A stretch of 64,000 nucleotides of DNA. Origin: Tetragonia tetragonoides (Eukaryota; Streptophyta; Magnoliopsida; Caryophyllales; Aizoaceae). Below the pieces are notes generated by a model. The model saw nothing but the letters and a program-made list of their open reading frames with translations. It was not told the DNA's origin and ran no database searches. The number at the start of each line of letters is the position of its first letter. Positions within the stretch are counted from its first letter, which is position 1. Positions 1-12,539 of the stretch are shown piece after piece. The DNA lies in contig CM076144.1 in the NCBI GenBank assembly GCA_038025085.1, positions 41,575,001 through 41,639,000 on the forward strand. The letters are read 5' to 3'. The position numbers were made by a program, and so were the translations under genes.

Positions 1-40
1 AGCCCAAGCAGCGGCCGAAAAGGAGTGGCAGATAGCGGCC

Positions 41-1347
41 TTGAAAGAGGCATTAGCGATCCTGGAGGGGGGAACACCACAGGGGCACAGTGGCTCCACA
101 GGCATCGTAACAGAGCTCGTTAAGAGAAAAGATGAAGTGGTGAGAAGACTCGAGATGTCCGATGAAGAGGAGGAAGGGAGGCCGATAGTGAAACAAAAAA
201 GCACTACAAGCCGACTCCCGAATCATCAAGGCCAACCCGGTAAGGGGAAAGGGCCGAGGAGTATGCAGACAAGCTCGTTGGCAGCGGCCGTAAAAACAAG
301 AAGAGAGGAACTGGAAGAACTCCTCGAAGTTGAAAAGGCTTGGGAAATAGGTGACTGGGCAGGCCAGGAACAGCCACCAAATGCCGGAGTAACGGAGGAA
401 GAAAGGCCCACCTCGGAAAGGCGACAATCAAAGTCCAGAGCCACAGTTCTCAAATTCCCTATAAATTCGCCGTTCACAGCCACCGTCCTGGCAGCCCTAC
501 TTCCAAAAAACCTTAAAGTCCCGGACCTTTCATATAACGGATCGAAAGATCCCAACGACCACATCAACAACTTCAAGTCAAGGATGTGGCTGAATGAAGT
601 GGAAGATGGAGCATGGTGCAAAGTCTTTCCAGCAACCCTGGAGGGGACATCCCTAGACTGGTTCAATAACTTGCCTTCAGAATCCATATCCAGCTTCAAC
701 GAGCTCTCAAACCTACTAACTGAACGATTTGTAAGCATTAAGAAGAGGGAGAGGCTCTCGATGGAACTGATGAATGTTAAACAGGGCAAAAGCGAAAGTC
801 TCAAGGATTTCCTTGGAAGGTTCAACACGGAAGCTAAAAGCATACCCAACGTCCAACAAGAGGTAGCAGTGTTTGCTCTAATGAACGGGCTAAAGGAAGG
901 AGAATACACAGGAGCCCTCGCAAAAAGGATGCCCACAACCTTGGGAAAGGCAATGGCAAAGGCGGTAGGATTACATCCGAAAGGAAGAATTTGACCATAT
1001 CGCGGAGAAGCTTATAACAAATAGAGAGCCGCCCCGGTAGCGGCCAAGGCAGTGGTGGTCCAGACCGCCATCCTAGACGGGATCATAAACAACGGAAGCT
1101 CGAGAGGATAAAACAGAGATATACTCAGTTCAAGCACTATGCACCGCTTACAGAGAGCAGGGCTACCATATTCGCCACACACAGAAGGGAACCATTCTGG
1201 ACAGAGTCGAGAAGGCTCCTAACATCAGAGGTTGAGAGAGACCGTAACAAATGGTGCGAGTATCACGAGGAACACAGTCACACAACGAATATGGGAGAAC
1301 TCCTTCGGCTTATATCCCGTATTAGTAAGTCGCGGCCGCGAGGCTGA
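41..1347 (+). pseudogene. Tat-type gag remnant with a frameshift
   Basis: The open frame 41-994 encodes 317 aa. Residues ~155-310 match the retrotransposon gag (capsid) domain as found in Tat elements: a YNGSKDPNDHI-like start, FPATLEGTSLDWFNNLP, and a RFNTEAKS stretch. Near position 970 the reading frame shifts: the expected continuation (YIRKEEFDHIAEKL) is in another frame and stops at ~1038. Further down, around 1230-1345, a degenerate zinc-knuckle-like stretch (WCEYHEEHSHTTN) is readable and ends at a TGA at 1345-1347. The N-terminal ~140 residues are charged and low in complexity. The true start may lie left of the window. Capsid proteins of this kind package the retrotransposon RNA; this copy is probably inactive. 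Confidence 0.75.
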
Positions 1348-1414
1348 TTTCGCGAAACAACTGATATTTCCTTAACAATTGATGTTGCACATAACACGGC
1401 CAATGCCGCAATCA

Positions 1415-2660
1415 AAGACTTGCAAGGTCGCACATAAGATGGCCAAGGCCAAGATTAAAGACGACCAAGGTCGCATGTAAGACGGACAACGCCGCGTTTA
1501 AAGACGACCAACGTCGCGTAGAAGACGGTCAAAGCCGCGATCAAACACGACCAAGGTCGCATGTAAGACGACCAATGCCGCGTTTAAAGACGACCAAGGT
1601 CGCACATAAGACGGCTAAGGCCGCGTTTAAAGAAGACCAAGGTCGCATGTAAGACGGCCAACGTCGCGTTTAAATACGACCAAGGTCACGTAGAAGACGA
1701 TCAAAGCCGCGATCAAACACGACCAAGGTCGCATGTAAGACGGCCAAGGCTGCGGTTAAAGACGACCAAGATCGCATGTAAGACGGCCAAGGCCGCGATC
1801 AAAGACGACCAAGGTCGCGTATAAAACGCCCAAGGCCGCTATCAAAGATAACTAAGGTCGCGTATAAGACGACCAAGGCCACGGTTAAACACGACCAAGG
1901 ACGCATATAAGACGGCCAAGGCCGCGATTAAAGACGATCAATGTCGCATTTAAGACGGCCAGGACCGCGATTAAAGACGACCAAGTTCGCATTTAAGACG
2001 GCCAAGGCCGCGATCAAAGACGACCAAGGTCGCATATAAGACGGCCAAGGCCGCGATCAAAGACGCTCAAGGTCGCATTTAAGACGGCCAAGGTCGTGAT
2101 CAAAGATGACCAAGGTCGCGTATAAAACGCCCAAGGCCGCGATCAAAGACGACCAAGGTCGCATATAAGACGACCAAGGCTGCGATTAAAGACGACCAAT
2201 GTCGCATTTAAGACGGCCAGGACCGCGATCAAAGACGATCAAGGTCGCATTTAAGATGGCCAAGGCCGCCATCAAAGACGACCAAGGTCGCATATAAGAC
2301 GGCCAAGGCCGCGATTAAAGACGATCAAGGTCCCATTTAAGACGGCCAAGGCCGTGATCAAAAACGACCAAGGTCGCGTATAAAACGCCCGAGGCCGCGG
2401 TCAAAGACGACTAAGGTCGCGTATAAGACGGCCAAGGACGCGATCAAAGACGACCTTGTCCGCGATTAAAGACAACTAAGGTCGCGTATAAGACTACCAA
2501 GGCCCCGACTAAAGACAACTAAAGTCGCGTATAAAACGGCCAAGGCCGCAATTAAAGGCCAGGGTCGCGTATCAGACGGTCAAGGCCGCAATAAAGACGA
2601 CAAAGGTCGCGTATAAGGCGGTCATGGCCGCTATCAAACACGACCTAGGTCTTATGTGCG
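1415..2660 (+). repeat. 43-bp tandem array in the 3' region of the Tat element
   Basis: Roughly 28-30 degenerate copies of a ~43-bp unit run head to tail. Each unit is itself a dimer of two related ~21-22-bp halves, one with core GACCAAGGTCGC followed by ATATAA or ATTTAA, the other with core GGCCAAGGCCGC followed by GATCAAA or GATTAAA. The cores are short palindromes. The array begins soon after the gag remnant. Arrays at this place are known in Tat/Ogre elements and have been proposed as seeds of satellite DNA. Confidence 0.85.
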
Positions 2661-2699
2661 ACGGCCAAGACTGCGATTGTTCGGCGACTAAGGTCGCAT

Positions 2700-3829
2700 A
2701 AAACGGTCAAAGCCAAGTACGCAGATGGTAACTACGACAAAAGTGTCAAGATAATACAACAAAAGAACATAGCTAAGATTAAAGTGATGGCAAAAGCACG
2801 ACATGTCTTAGGAACACAACGTAACACAAAAACAAAGGTGACATGCAATAATCATAAGAGGCGGACGCAGCCATAGCCTCCTCAATCTAAACACAAGCAG
2901 CTTGGACACCACGGATCGGGGAGATTTCCTCCAGGCTTTGAGCCTCAGCAACCCTAAAGCCAGAAAGAACATAATTCCAGTTACCTTGAGGATATAGTGT
3001 TAAGAAAACGGCCACGAGTAGAAACCAAAGCCCTTTCCTAGGCGCATTCCCAGTCAGCACGTCGATGCGAATTCCAGGTGCGAAAATCAGTGAACTCCAC
3101 CTTGGCTGCAGCCAACCGGGTCTCAACATTCAATAACCTTTCATTGTAGCGCGACACTCAACAACCTTCCATTATAGCGCGACACTAATTATAAGGACAA
3201 GGCGGGTAGACCTTACGGGCAAAACCCGAACGTTATGGGGCCCTACAAATATTATTGGGCCCTACACATAGTGCTTATAGGAAACACAACGAGAGGAACG
3301 ACCCATTTATGATATGGATAGTGGTTGGGCCCAACACATTCCAGACATCCCCAAATTATAAACGGTCACGGCCATAGAAACACATGTCAAACGTGAAGGT
3401 GGACAAAAGGAAACGTAAAAGAAAACATCATCAAATTATAAACGGTCACTGCCACGGAAACACAAAACACTTCAAAAGTACCTTACATACTGCGGTCACA
3501 CAAGTGCCACCATAATACTACAAAGTCTTTAAATACACAACGAGTTATCAGCTGCCAACCGTACAAAAACTACCAACACGCGCGACCAACCCTGGAAAGA
3601 GCACCACTAAAGGCTGCTGAATAAGACGATACAAAACAAAACAAATATCACAACCCCCCTACAAAAGGATGAAGTTGACCACGAAACCTGCTAATCGATA
3701 GCTTCAAACGGAGACACAGCCGCATCCATCTGTGCAACCGGAGAGACTGCATGCTCAAGGCTTGGTTGTAGATAGTCCGACTTTAACCCACTATCATAAG
3801 CAGCAACAACAGCTGACTAATCAAAGTAC
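2700..3829. other. Non-coding stretch of the Tat element
   Basis: After the array, the sequence is AT-richer with loosely repeated phrases such as AAATTATAAACGGTCAC (about 3353 and 3434) and CATTATAGCGCGACACT-like pairs (about 3145-3185). A minus-strand frame at 2887-3129 (80 aa) has no recognisable domain. I see no gene. Confidence 0.5.
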
Positions 3830-4202
3830 GGCTGAACGGAACGGAAGCAAACCATTCCTCACCATTCTTGTAACCCTTGATCGCGGCTTGGGTAGCCAAC
3901 TCTAAGCCCCTCTTCTTATGGTACAGCTCCAGCTACACACTGGAATCCCGTGACTGCAAGCTCTCAACCTCAGATTACGCAGCAACAAGGGACAACCCTT
4001 GTTGAGCATGCAACTTCGACAAATCAGCAAACTCTTTCGCAACTGAGGCAACCTCATCCCTGGTGGCATCAACAGCTGCAACCGCCTCTGTAGTTCCTCT
4101 ATTTCTCATCATGGAGAGCTCTGTCCTAAAAAGCAAGCCTAGTCTCCAACAACGTGGTACGCGGGGCCGCCTCCTCCGCCAAGCGTTAATAATGTTTCCC
4201 AA
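3830..4202 (-). pseudogene. Remnant of an antisense ORF of the Tat element, coiled-coil-like
   Basis: On the minus strand, 3975-4202 encodes 75 aa rich in A, E, R and L (RTELSMMRN, EVASVAKEFADLSKLHAQQ). Beyond its stop, similar charged sequence continues in shifted frames towards 3830. Some Tat-group elements, for example Grande and Retand, carry an antisense ORF between pol and the 3' LTR, and this sequence lies in that place and orientation. The function of such ORFs is not established. Stops and frameshifts make this copy a likely pseudogene. Confidence 0.4.
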
Positions 4203-5013
4203 ATTCCAAAGAAATTAAGACAGAGCTGCAGACCTGGAAAACACGACGACTGCAGTCAGAACAAAAGAAGAGACGTGCTACTTTTGGGGCGCCTATCTCA
4301 ACAAAATAACAAAAGGGCACAAACCTGGGCAACATCGTGCGTAATCATAGCAAAACAGGAACAGACATAAGAGACTCCAACGTCTGCGGCGGCATTATTC
4401 TGCGGAGGATACGAAATCCCAAAGTACCACTTTCGTTGGGACGATCCAAATCCAACATATCATCTACATGAAAGTTTAAGGGATGGATGACACGCTCATT
4501 CTTAGTAATTGTCAGCATCTTGTCGACACCCTAATCGGTTCTCATCCCCTGGCACCACAACGCCTGATGATGATGGTAATGGATTAGCATGGACGTAAGT
4601 AGAAAAAGACATTGCTCGGAAATCTAGACCAAATTCCTTGAAACCTCAGTCTTTGGCTAGCCCTTATTATAAGGATTCCAACGCCTTTGACATTGCCTCA
4701 ATCAGGTTCCCGAATTAAGAGATATCGCGTCTCGAAAATTTGGGTCAAAACCGCTCAATCCCGACCCCCTAGGAAAGCCCAAGGGCAATTTCGTAATTAC
4801 TGAGCACAAAAATTCAAAAAACCCTAGATACACGCGCGCCTTCGGGCCCAGCGACTGACGCTGTCAGTCTGGCGGCACACGCGTGACAGCGAGGGCCCTC
4901 AGGGCAGCCGCTGAGCCCCAGCGGCAGCCGTTGGGCTCCAGCTGCCTTCCGGCCGAGCGCTGGGCTTGTTTTCTGGCTAGGCCGAGTTTTGGCGCCGGGT
5001 TTTTTACTCTTAG

Positions 5014-6676
5014 TGATAAGTGCGATATTTGATATGTTTATACCCCTTATATTTAGTTACTTAGGTTGTTTTTAAGCATATTTTATTAGCATTACAGTAT
5101 TTTTTATATTTTGCCTTATTAGATTCTGTTTTCTTATTTTAATAATTTTATGACTTAATTTTCTTGTTTTTTTTATTATGTAGGTTTGATCAAATCACAG
5201 ATGTCTTATTATGTGAGCTAAAATCATTATCACGTGAGAGGTGCAAGCCCACAAAGTTATTTACTAACTTTGTCCAACCAAATTATGAGAATAGGACAAA
5301 AAAACCATTTTCCCTGTTTGCTCTCTTTTACACAAGCAGAAGATAAAAGGGTTCAAAGAGTTTTTAATAGCAGCAAACACTTAAGATTGTAGAGAGTTTA
5401 CAGAGCAACACACAAAGCAACAAAAAGTGCGAGTGTCCATCAGCAACGCGGAACTCAATTCCCATTCAATTGAAGATGCCATTCACAACTAGGAAACTGA
5501 AGGCAACTGCTTTCTCCTATCTTCTTCGGTATTTCAAGGGACTAAAATTCTATCCCAATACCCATACGGTTAGGGTTTTGGTCAGTATAAAACTTTGTTC
5601 CAACTCTCAATTCGAATCATCCAAGCTCACAGTTTAGAATTGATAAAGCAAACACAATTGAGTGGTGAGAACGGGAAAGAAGCCAGAGAATCGATTGGAA
5701 GGTGAAGGAAGCCTTGGAGTGGAGCTTAGTCTACCTATCTAAGGGGTGGAGACTGGAGAGTCCGGTCTTGTCTAGAAGAGTCGAATCCGAAGCAAGCAAC
5801 GATTTCTCGGTTCATATCAATAAGTTCTTCCCTTCTTAATTGACTACTCTAGTTATCTTTTCCAAATTATCATTGTTATTTTGTGTACTTAGAATTTCAC
5901 ATTTTCAGTTTTAGACTTGAATTATTGCTCAAACATTGGTTGAGTTTTGCTTGGCAGTTTATAGTATTGATGAAATTCAGATTATATTCGTTCTTAATTT
6001 CAAGTTTACAGCTTTGTTTTGATTGTTATCTTTCTTGATAAAGTTGGTGAATGATAGCTAATTGTATGATTTGGCTTAGTTTAGATCATTCAATACTAGT
6101 AGTACTAGCTTAGATTTATCCTGCGATATGGCCATGATTTGAGTTAGGAGTATAATCTGATCTGATTGAACTTAGCATTTATGTGTTTAAGTTTATTAGG
6201 GTAATTGAGGTCTTTCTAGTGACTATTGCTTCTAAATTGGTCTTCGTAAGTTGCGACATATTTGCGTTGGTTAGTTTGGTTTAGAATCGACCTAGGCTTA
6301 GTTCAGGTTTGATTAAAAGTATGGAAAGAGGGAGTCTTCTTAGTAAGTACTCTACATGTTACCTTTTGTTAATTCTAATGAATTTCTCAAGCAAGGTTCG
6401 ATGTCTGTTAGCTAATATGTGATTACTTCCAAGTATTTGAGTGGTGCTTGTTTCATTCGTTACTATTAATGTTAGTTGATTTAGTTCTTTAAATTTAGAT
6501 ATCACTCATTAAAAACCCCCTAATTTATGTGAATATTGTATAATAGATTAGCCTTTCGAATTAGGAATTAGACTGTCTCCTCGTGGGATCGATCCTTATT
6601 TGCCCTATATAATTTGTTATTTATATGCAGGTGGTAGAAATAAGGTTTAATTTAGTACGTCTAACGACACGTACCA
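5014..6676 (+). repeat. Left LTR of the Athila-like element, direct orientation
   Basis: Begins TGATAAGTGCGATA and ends ACACGTACCA, directly before the primer-binding site after a 5-base spacer (AATTT). Small ORFs inside it, such as 5164-5346, have no recognisable product. Confidence 0.85.
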
Positions 6677-6681
6677 AATTT

Positions 6682-6699
6682 TGGCGCCGTTGCCGGGGA
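6682..6699 (+). other. Primer-binding site
   Basis: TGGCGCCGTTGCCGGGGA is the classic tRNA-complementary primer site of Athila and Tat type plant Ty3/gypsy elements (usually assigned to tRNA-Asp). It lies five bases after the LTR end and fixes the element's orientation as plus. Confidence 0.85.
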
Positions 6700-7445
6700 G
6701 ATTTTGTTTTAATTTCCTACAAAAAAAAAAAGAAAAGTTTTGCTGTTTACTTTTAATCTGAGATAGTTCATGTTGTCTGTTTTTGTTTCTTATTCCTATG
6801 ATTTACATGATATGCATAGAGCATGTTTTTAATTTTTTTTTTCATAGGACTGAAACAGTAGAACTTGCAATATGACCACCTGAAGTTTTTTTAACTTGTC
6901 TTGAGTAATATTTACATCTGTTTTATGATTCTTATACTTAATCTGTTTTCTGTATACTAGCTGTACTCTGTGTACAGTGAGTATATTTGTTTGTTAAGTT
7001 CTGACAACACTTGTGCTCATTAGTAGAATTTATTTGTAAAAGCTTTGGTGTAAACTTGTATTGTTGAGTATATTAAGCTGCAGTAGATAACTGGTAGTGT
7101 AGCACTGTCATTGAACTCATTTACTGTGATAGTATTCTTTGTGATTTTGAATATTGTTTTACATAGCTATATGTGCAGAATACTAAGGAATTCAAAGTTC
7201 TGTACTTCTGTGCATTTCTGAATGTAACAGTGAGAAGGTCAGAAATTCAGAATGTGTTGTTTTGATTTTTTCCAATCTATTATGCGTGTTTCCGTCTATC
7301 TGGTAAACTTAGTTTATCTACAGATACTTCTTTAGTGTTTCTCTTGGTTTAAAAAAAGAAAAAAAAAAAAAAAAAAAGCTTTTTATGGTAGAAGCAACAG
7401 TTAATTCAATACTTCTATGAGGGTTTACTTTCTAATGATAGAAAT
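6700..7445 (+). other. Leader of the Athila-like element
   Basis: AT-rich, with A-runs at about 6720 and 7350-7377. No ORF is recognisable. The N-terminal capsid half of gag, expected here, was not found, so the element is deleted on this side too. Confidence 0.5.
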
Positions 7446-8870
7446 ATGGTAGATGCTGCTAGTGGGGGTGCATTAGTAGATAAGACAGCCACTGAAGCTA
7501 AATTGCTTATTTCTAATATGTCTCAAAGTACTCAACAGTTTAGCAATAGAAATGATGCTAGGAGAATCAGTGAAGTCAGCATGAGTTCTATTGAGAATAC
7601 TTTGGAAGAAAATGCTCAACAAATTGCTAATTTGACCTCCTTAATGTCTAAAATGGTTGTTGGTAATGCATCTAAAACTTTGGTGTGTGGTTTATGTGCT
7701 GATATGTCTCACACAACTGAAAAGTGTCCTTCTTTAAAATCTGAAAATGTGAATGAGATAGGTGGTTTTCGAAGGAAGTATGACCCATATTCACCGACTT
7801 ATAATGAGGGGTGGAAACACCATCCTAACCTTAGCTATGGATCTAAACCATCATTTGTACCACATAATCCTCAACCACAACCATCTAGTCCCCCTCTAGA
7901 AGAGTTGGTTAAGCAATTGACCAACCACATAGGGAAAGTCCATTCACAAGGTGTTGAGCATCAAAAGAAAACCGAAACTCACTTACATCATCTAGATACC
8001 CAAATTGCTAAGATTTGCACATCTTTAAGTAACTTAGAGAACCAAGTCTCGGGTAAACTTCCTTCTCAACCCTTTCCTAACCCTAAGGAGAGTGTTAATG
8101 CTGTGATGATTAAGGGAGGGAAGAAATGTGATGGTTCTTTTGGGAAAGAAGATGAGAATGGCTCTAAGGGATATCTAAGTGAGAAAAGTGAAGTGCACCA
8201 TTCATTGTTGGGAGCTACACAATTAGTTCCTAAATATGATAAGCTTTTAGAAGAATTTGTGAATGAGAATAAGCTTGGCAAATGGGAAGTTGTTTCTGAA
8301 TTGGTTCACAGTGATGCCCCACAAAAGTGTGAGGATCCAGGATCCTTTACCATCTGTTGTAGCATAGGACAGCAATGTTTCCAGAATTGTGTAATTGATT
8401 CAGGTGTTGCTGTGAATGTTTTACCTTTGTCTATTTATTCTAAATATGATTTTGGTCCTTTGGAAATCACGAATCTGACCCTGGAACTTGCTAAGAGTAG
8501 TGATACAGATCCTGTTGGTTTTCTTGAGGATGTTATGGTTCAAGTAGTCTTTTCTGGCAGATTTTTATGTTGTTGATACAGAAGGTGACACACCTATCTT
8601 GTTGGGCAGACCTTCTTAAGAACCTTAAAAGCGTTGATTGATGTTAATAAGGGTACTGTTAGCCTAGAGTGTAATGGAATCAAGCTGCAAATAAATGTGT
8701 TTGATGATATGATATCTCCATGCATTCTAAGTGCAGGTGCTACTAATGAGTTTGCATATTATTTTCAGCAGATAGGAGTAGATAATTTAGAGATTTTGCT
8801 AGATGAGTTGGCTGCAGATATGGGATATGAGCAGTTATTTCTCGAGGCACTTGAAGAATCGAAGATTTGA
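7446..8870 (+). pseudogene. Gag C-terminus plus aspartic protease, two frameshifts
   Basis: The frame 7446-8576 encodes 376 aa. It begins with a gag C-terminal stretch (GGALVDKT...), a zinc-knuckle-like CGLCADMSHTTEKCP at residues ~80-94, and GGFRRKYDPYSPTYNEGWKHHPN, a hallmark of Athila-type gag. Residues ~295-376 match the retroviral-type aspartic protease fold with VIDSGVAVNVLPLSIYSKY. The catalytic region reads D-S-G, where these elements usually have D-L-G or D-S-G followed by A-S. Frameshifts near 8560 and near 8612 split the rest of the protease; the frame from 8634 continues as IDVNKGTVSLEC and stops at 8868-8870. Immediately after, the post-pol sequence begins, so RT, RNase H and integrase are missing. 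Confidence 0.75.
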
Positions 8871-10842
8871 AGGAAACAGAAAGACGTCGAGCCAACGACG
8901 TGAACCAAAAGCGCTACTTCGGAGGCAACCCAAGCGAATTCCAGATTTGCTCTTTTTCTTTTGTCTCTTTTACTGTTATTTCTTTCTATTTGTTTTACTG
9001 TTGGATTTTCTGTTTTTGGTCGTTGGTTTCAGTTTTTTTGTGCGTATTTGTCTCCTGCGCATTTAGGTTCTACATTAGGGACAATGTAGAGTTTAAGTGT
9101 GGGGGAGCGGTTAGACTATTCTTCGTTTTATCAATTCTGGTTGTAGCTTGCAGACTGGGTAAAATTTTTGCTAAATTCTGGGTTGTTTTGAGCATTCTGA
9201 GCTGCTGTTTTCTGTTGGTGCTACATGAGAATTTCCTGCTGTTGCTGTTAATCTGTCAGCTTTTGTCTGTGTCTGTCATCTGCATTCAGTACTTTTAGTT
9301 CATTATAGAAAACATAAAAAAAAAAAAAAAAATAAATAAATAAACAATTTGCATTTAGTTATCTTTAGGTGCATTAGTAGGTTTGTTTGCATTAGTCAGC
9401 TGCCACCAAGCTATTAGATAAGTAACTAGTTAGTAGGAATTATTTCTTTCGTGCATCTTAGTGTCCTGGTTAGTTGTTATCTCTTGAATGTTTCTTAGTT
9501 AAGAGTCTCTTTGCAAAGGAAAACTTGTAAACATTGGTAGGTCACAAACCTTGTGAGAATTTGAGCTTTTGAATGATTCAATCTTGATATCAATTTCATT
9601 CTTTCTTGTGTATGATTGTTCACCCTTTGAAGTTATTACTCTAGAACTTGCTTTAAATACTCATTGAGGTTGCATTGATTGTATACACGCATGAACATGA
9701 TAGAGGCACCTATGATTTTATACCACCACATGAGCCAAAAAGCTTACCATTGACATTATTCCATTAGTAAACCATTTTGAGTTTATTTTACCGAATATGA
9801 TTTTTGATTTACCTCATTATATGAACTATAACTCGGAAAACCAAGTGAATTACCTATCTCAAAGATTAGTAGAGCATTTGAAGTTTTTCTGAGTCCGTGA
9901 AGAGGTGAATGGTTCGTGTCAAAGTATGAAGAAGAAAAGAAACAAAGTTTCAAAGTGAGGTAGTATTGAAAGTTCCAAAAAGGAAAATACTTATACTTTT
10001 GCCCAAATATGTACGTGATGTGTTTGTTAATTGTTGGATGACTCGAGTAATTAGGTCCGAGGGGTATTCTTTAATACCTAATGCCTTAGTCCGAATGGAA
10101 TAGGAGTCATTGGTCGAAAGCTCGCTACATGGGTCATTCAATGATAAAAAAAAATTGAGAGTAATGAATTTCCCAAGTTATTCAATTATGAAGTTCTTTT
10201 GTCAAGTGTTACAAGTTGCAAAAAGTGTTAAGTCTACCAAGATCGAGTTGTGGTGCCGCTTTGCTCTACTAGTCTTAAGGTTTTTACCACCACAACCCAA
10301 ACATTTTCTCACCTTTTTCACCTTGGCCCCATTACAACCTTAATGAAAGTCCTCTTGATTTATGTTTTGCATATGATCTAAGCAATGGAGATGAGATGGA
10401 CAAGCAAGCTTATGGTAGTATTTCTTCAAAGAGGTTGAATTGAGTGTTACATTGGTACCCCTTAAACACATGAGAGTAAACACATGACTTGTGAGGGACC
10501 TATTGTGTTTACTTAGTTTTTCATTGCAAATTGTCTTATCAAAAGGAATGTTCAAGAGAGTCTTTGATCTAGGTCATTATTTATTTGTTTTATGTCTGTG
10601 TCTATATGTTCTGTTATCTGTAATTAGAGTAATTGATGATTAGCTTTCTGTTTCTATCTGTTTTGAAAGAACAAAAAAAAAGGAAAAAACATTGTTTTGG
10701 TCTGTTCGCTTTTCTTGCTGTCACTGTTCACTGTTTTGAGTTGTTAGCTGGTGGATAGGTCGCATTCGCATTTGGTCTAGTTTAGTTCTTAGTTTTGTTT
10801 TACTTTGGTCGAGGGCGACAAAGAGCTAAGTGTGACAAAATT
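8871..10842 (+). other. 3' non-coding region of the Athila-like element
   Basis: It opens with a block (8875-8940) that includes AACGACGTGAACCAAAAGCG and GGAGGCAACCCAA. This resembles the conserved sequence that follows the integrase end in Athila-type elements. A purine-rich stretch, AAGTGTGGGGGAG, lies at about 9096. The rest is T-rich without conserved coding sequence; a hydrophobic frame at 8867-9298 is probably accidental. Near 10811-10834, GAGGGCGACAAAGAGCTAAG precedes the inverted LTR and looks like the start of a second polypurine tract, cut off at the junction. Confidence 0.55.
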
Positions 10843-12503
10843 TGGTACGTGTCGTTAGATGTACTAAATTAAACCTTATTTCTACCACCTACATATAAAT
10901 AACAAATAATATAGGGCAAATAAGGATCGATCCCACGAGGAGACAGTCTAATTCCTAATTCGAAAGGCTAATCTATTATACAATATTCACAATATTCACA
11001 TAAATTAGGGGTTTTTTAATGAGTGATATCTAAACTTAAAGAACTAATTCAACTAACATTAATAGTAACGAATGAAACAAGCACCACTCAAATACTTGGA
11101 AGTAATCATATATTAGCTAACAGACATCGAACCTTGCTTGAGAAATTCATTAGAATTAACAAAAGGTAACATGTAGAGTACTTACTAAGAAGACTCCCTA
11201 TCTTTCCATACTTTTAATCAAACCTGAACTAAGCCTAGGTCGATTCTAAACCAAACTAACCAACGCAAATATGTCGCAACTTACGAAGACCAATTTAGAA
11301 GCCACAGTCACTAGAAAGACCTCAATTACCCTAATAAACTTAAACACATAAATGCTAAGTTCAATCAGATCAGATTATACTCCTAACTCAAATCATGGCC
11401 ATATCGCAGGATAAATCTAAGCTAGTACTACTAGTATTGAATGATCTAAACTAAGCCAAATCATACAATTAGCTATCATTCACCAACTTTATCAAGAAAG
11501 ATAACAATCAAAACAAAGCTGTAAACTTGAAATTAAGAACGAATATAATCTGAATTTCATCAATACTATAAACTGCCAAGCAAAACTCAACCAATGTTTG
11601 AGCAATAATTCAAGTCCAAAACTGAAAATATGAAATTCTAAGTACACAAAATAACAATGATAATCTGTAAAAGATAACTAGAGTAGTCAATTAAGAAGGG
11701 AAGAACTTATTGATATGAACCGAGAAATCGTTGCTTGCTTCGGATTCGACTCCTCTGGACAAGACCGGACTCTCCACCCCTTAGATAGGTAGACTAAGCT
11801 CCACTCCAAGGCTTCCTTCACCTTCCAATCGACCCTCTGGCTTCTTTCCCGTTCTCACCACTCAATTGTGTTTGCTTTATCAATTCTAAACTGTGAGCTT
11901 GGATGATTCGAATTGAGAGTTGGAACAAAGTTTTATACTGACCAAAACCCTAACCGTATGGGTATTGGGATAGAATTTTAGTCCCTTGAAATACCGAAGA
12001 AGATAGGAGAAAGCAGTTGCCTTCAGTTTCCTAGTCGTGAATGGCATCTTCAATTGAATGGGAATTGAGTTCCGTGTTGCTGATGGACACTCGCACTTTT
12101 CGTTTGTGTGGTGCTCTGTAAACTCTCTGCAATCTTGTGTGTTTGCTGCTATTAAAAACTCTTTGAACTCTTTTATCTTCTGCTGGTAAAAGAGAGCAAA
12201 CAGGGAAAATGGTTTTTTTGTCCTATTCTCATAATTTGGTTGGACAAAGTTAGTAAATAACTTTGTGGGCTTGCACCTCTCACGTGATAATGGCTTTAGC
12301 TCACATAATAAGACATCTATGATTTGATCAAACCTACATAATAAAAAGAATAATAAAATTAAGTCATAAAATTATTAAAATAAGAAAACAGAATCTAATA
12401 AGGCAAAATATAAAAACTACTGTAATGCTAATAAAATATGCTTAAAAACAATCTAAGTAACTACATATAAGGGGTATAGACATATCAAATATCGCACTTA
12501 TCA
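10843..12503 (-). repeat. Right LTR of the Athila-like element, inverted
   Basis: It is the reverse complement of 5014-6676 with scattered substitutions. The match runs past the LTR end into the 5-base spacer and the first bases of the primer site (about 10836-10842 pairs with 6677-6683), then stops. So this copy derives from a 5' LTR plus a few leader bases, not from a normal 3' LTR. Confidence 0.85.
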
Positions 12504-12531
12504 CTAAGCCCCTAATTTCGTTCCCTAACTC

Positions 12532-12539
12532 TATAAATA
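12532..12539 (+). promoter_or_regulatory. TATA box of the solo LTR
   Basis: CTATAAATAC lies within the right half of the LTR, in the plus orientation, as expected of an RNA polymerase II promoter in a retrotransposon LTR. Activity is unknown. Confidence 0.4.

Larger units (their letters stand above)
5014..12503 (+). mobile_element. Athila-like Ty3/gypsy element with inverted LTRs, pol deleted
   Basis: A 1663-bp LTR (5014-6676) is followed by an 18-bp primer-binding site, a gag/protease remnant and a long 3' non-coding region. The second LTR copy (10843-12503) is present only as the reverse complement. The copies look almost identical by eye, so the event is fairly young. The flanks are CTTAG on the left and CTAAG on the right. 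These are reverse complements, and they also differ by only one base if read as a direct 5-bp duplication. Reverse transcriptase, RNase H and integrase are absent. The gag C-terminus, the protease and the conserved post-pol sequence near 8875-8940 resemble Athila-type elements. Confidence 0.75.

Noticed and set aside
226..936. 236-aa minus-strand frame
   Set aside because: Antisense shadow of the gag domain, which is the conserved strand.
8867..9298. 143-aa hydrophobic frame that might be an env-like protein
   Set aside because: The T-rich sequence gives Phe/Leu runs in any frame, and it starts in the non-coding post-pol block.
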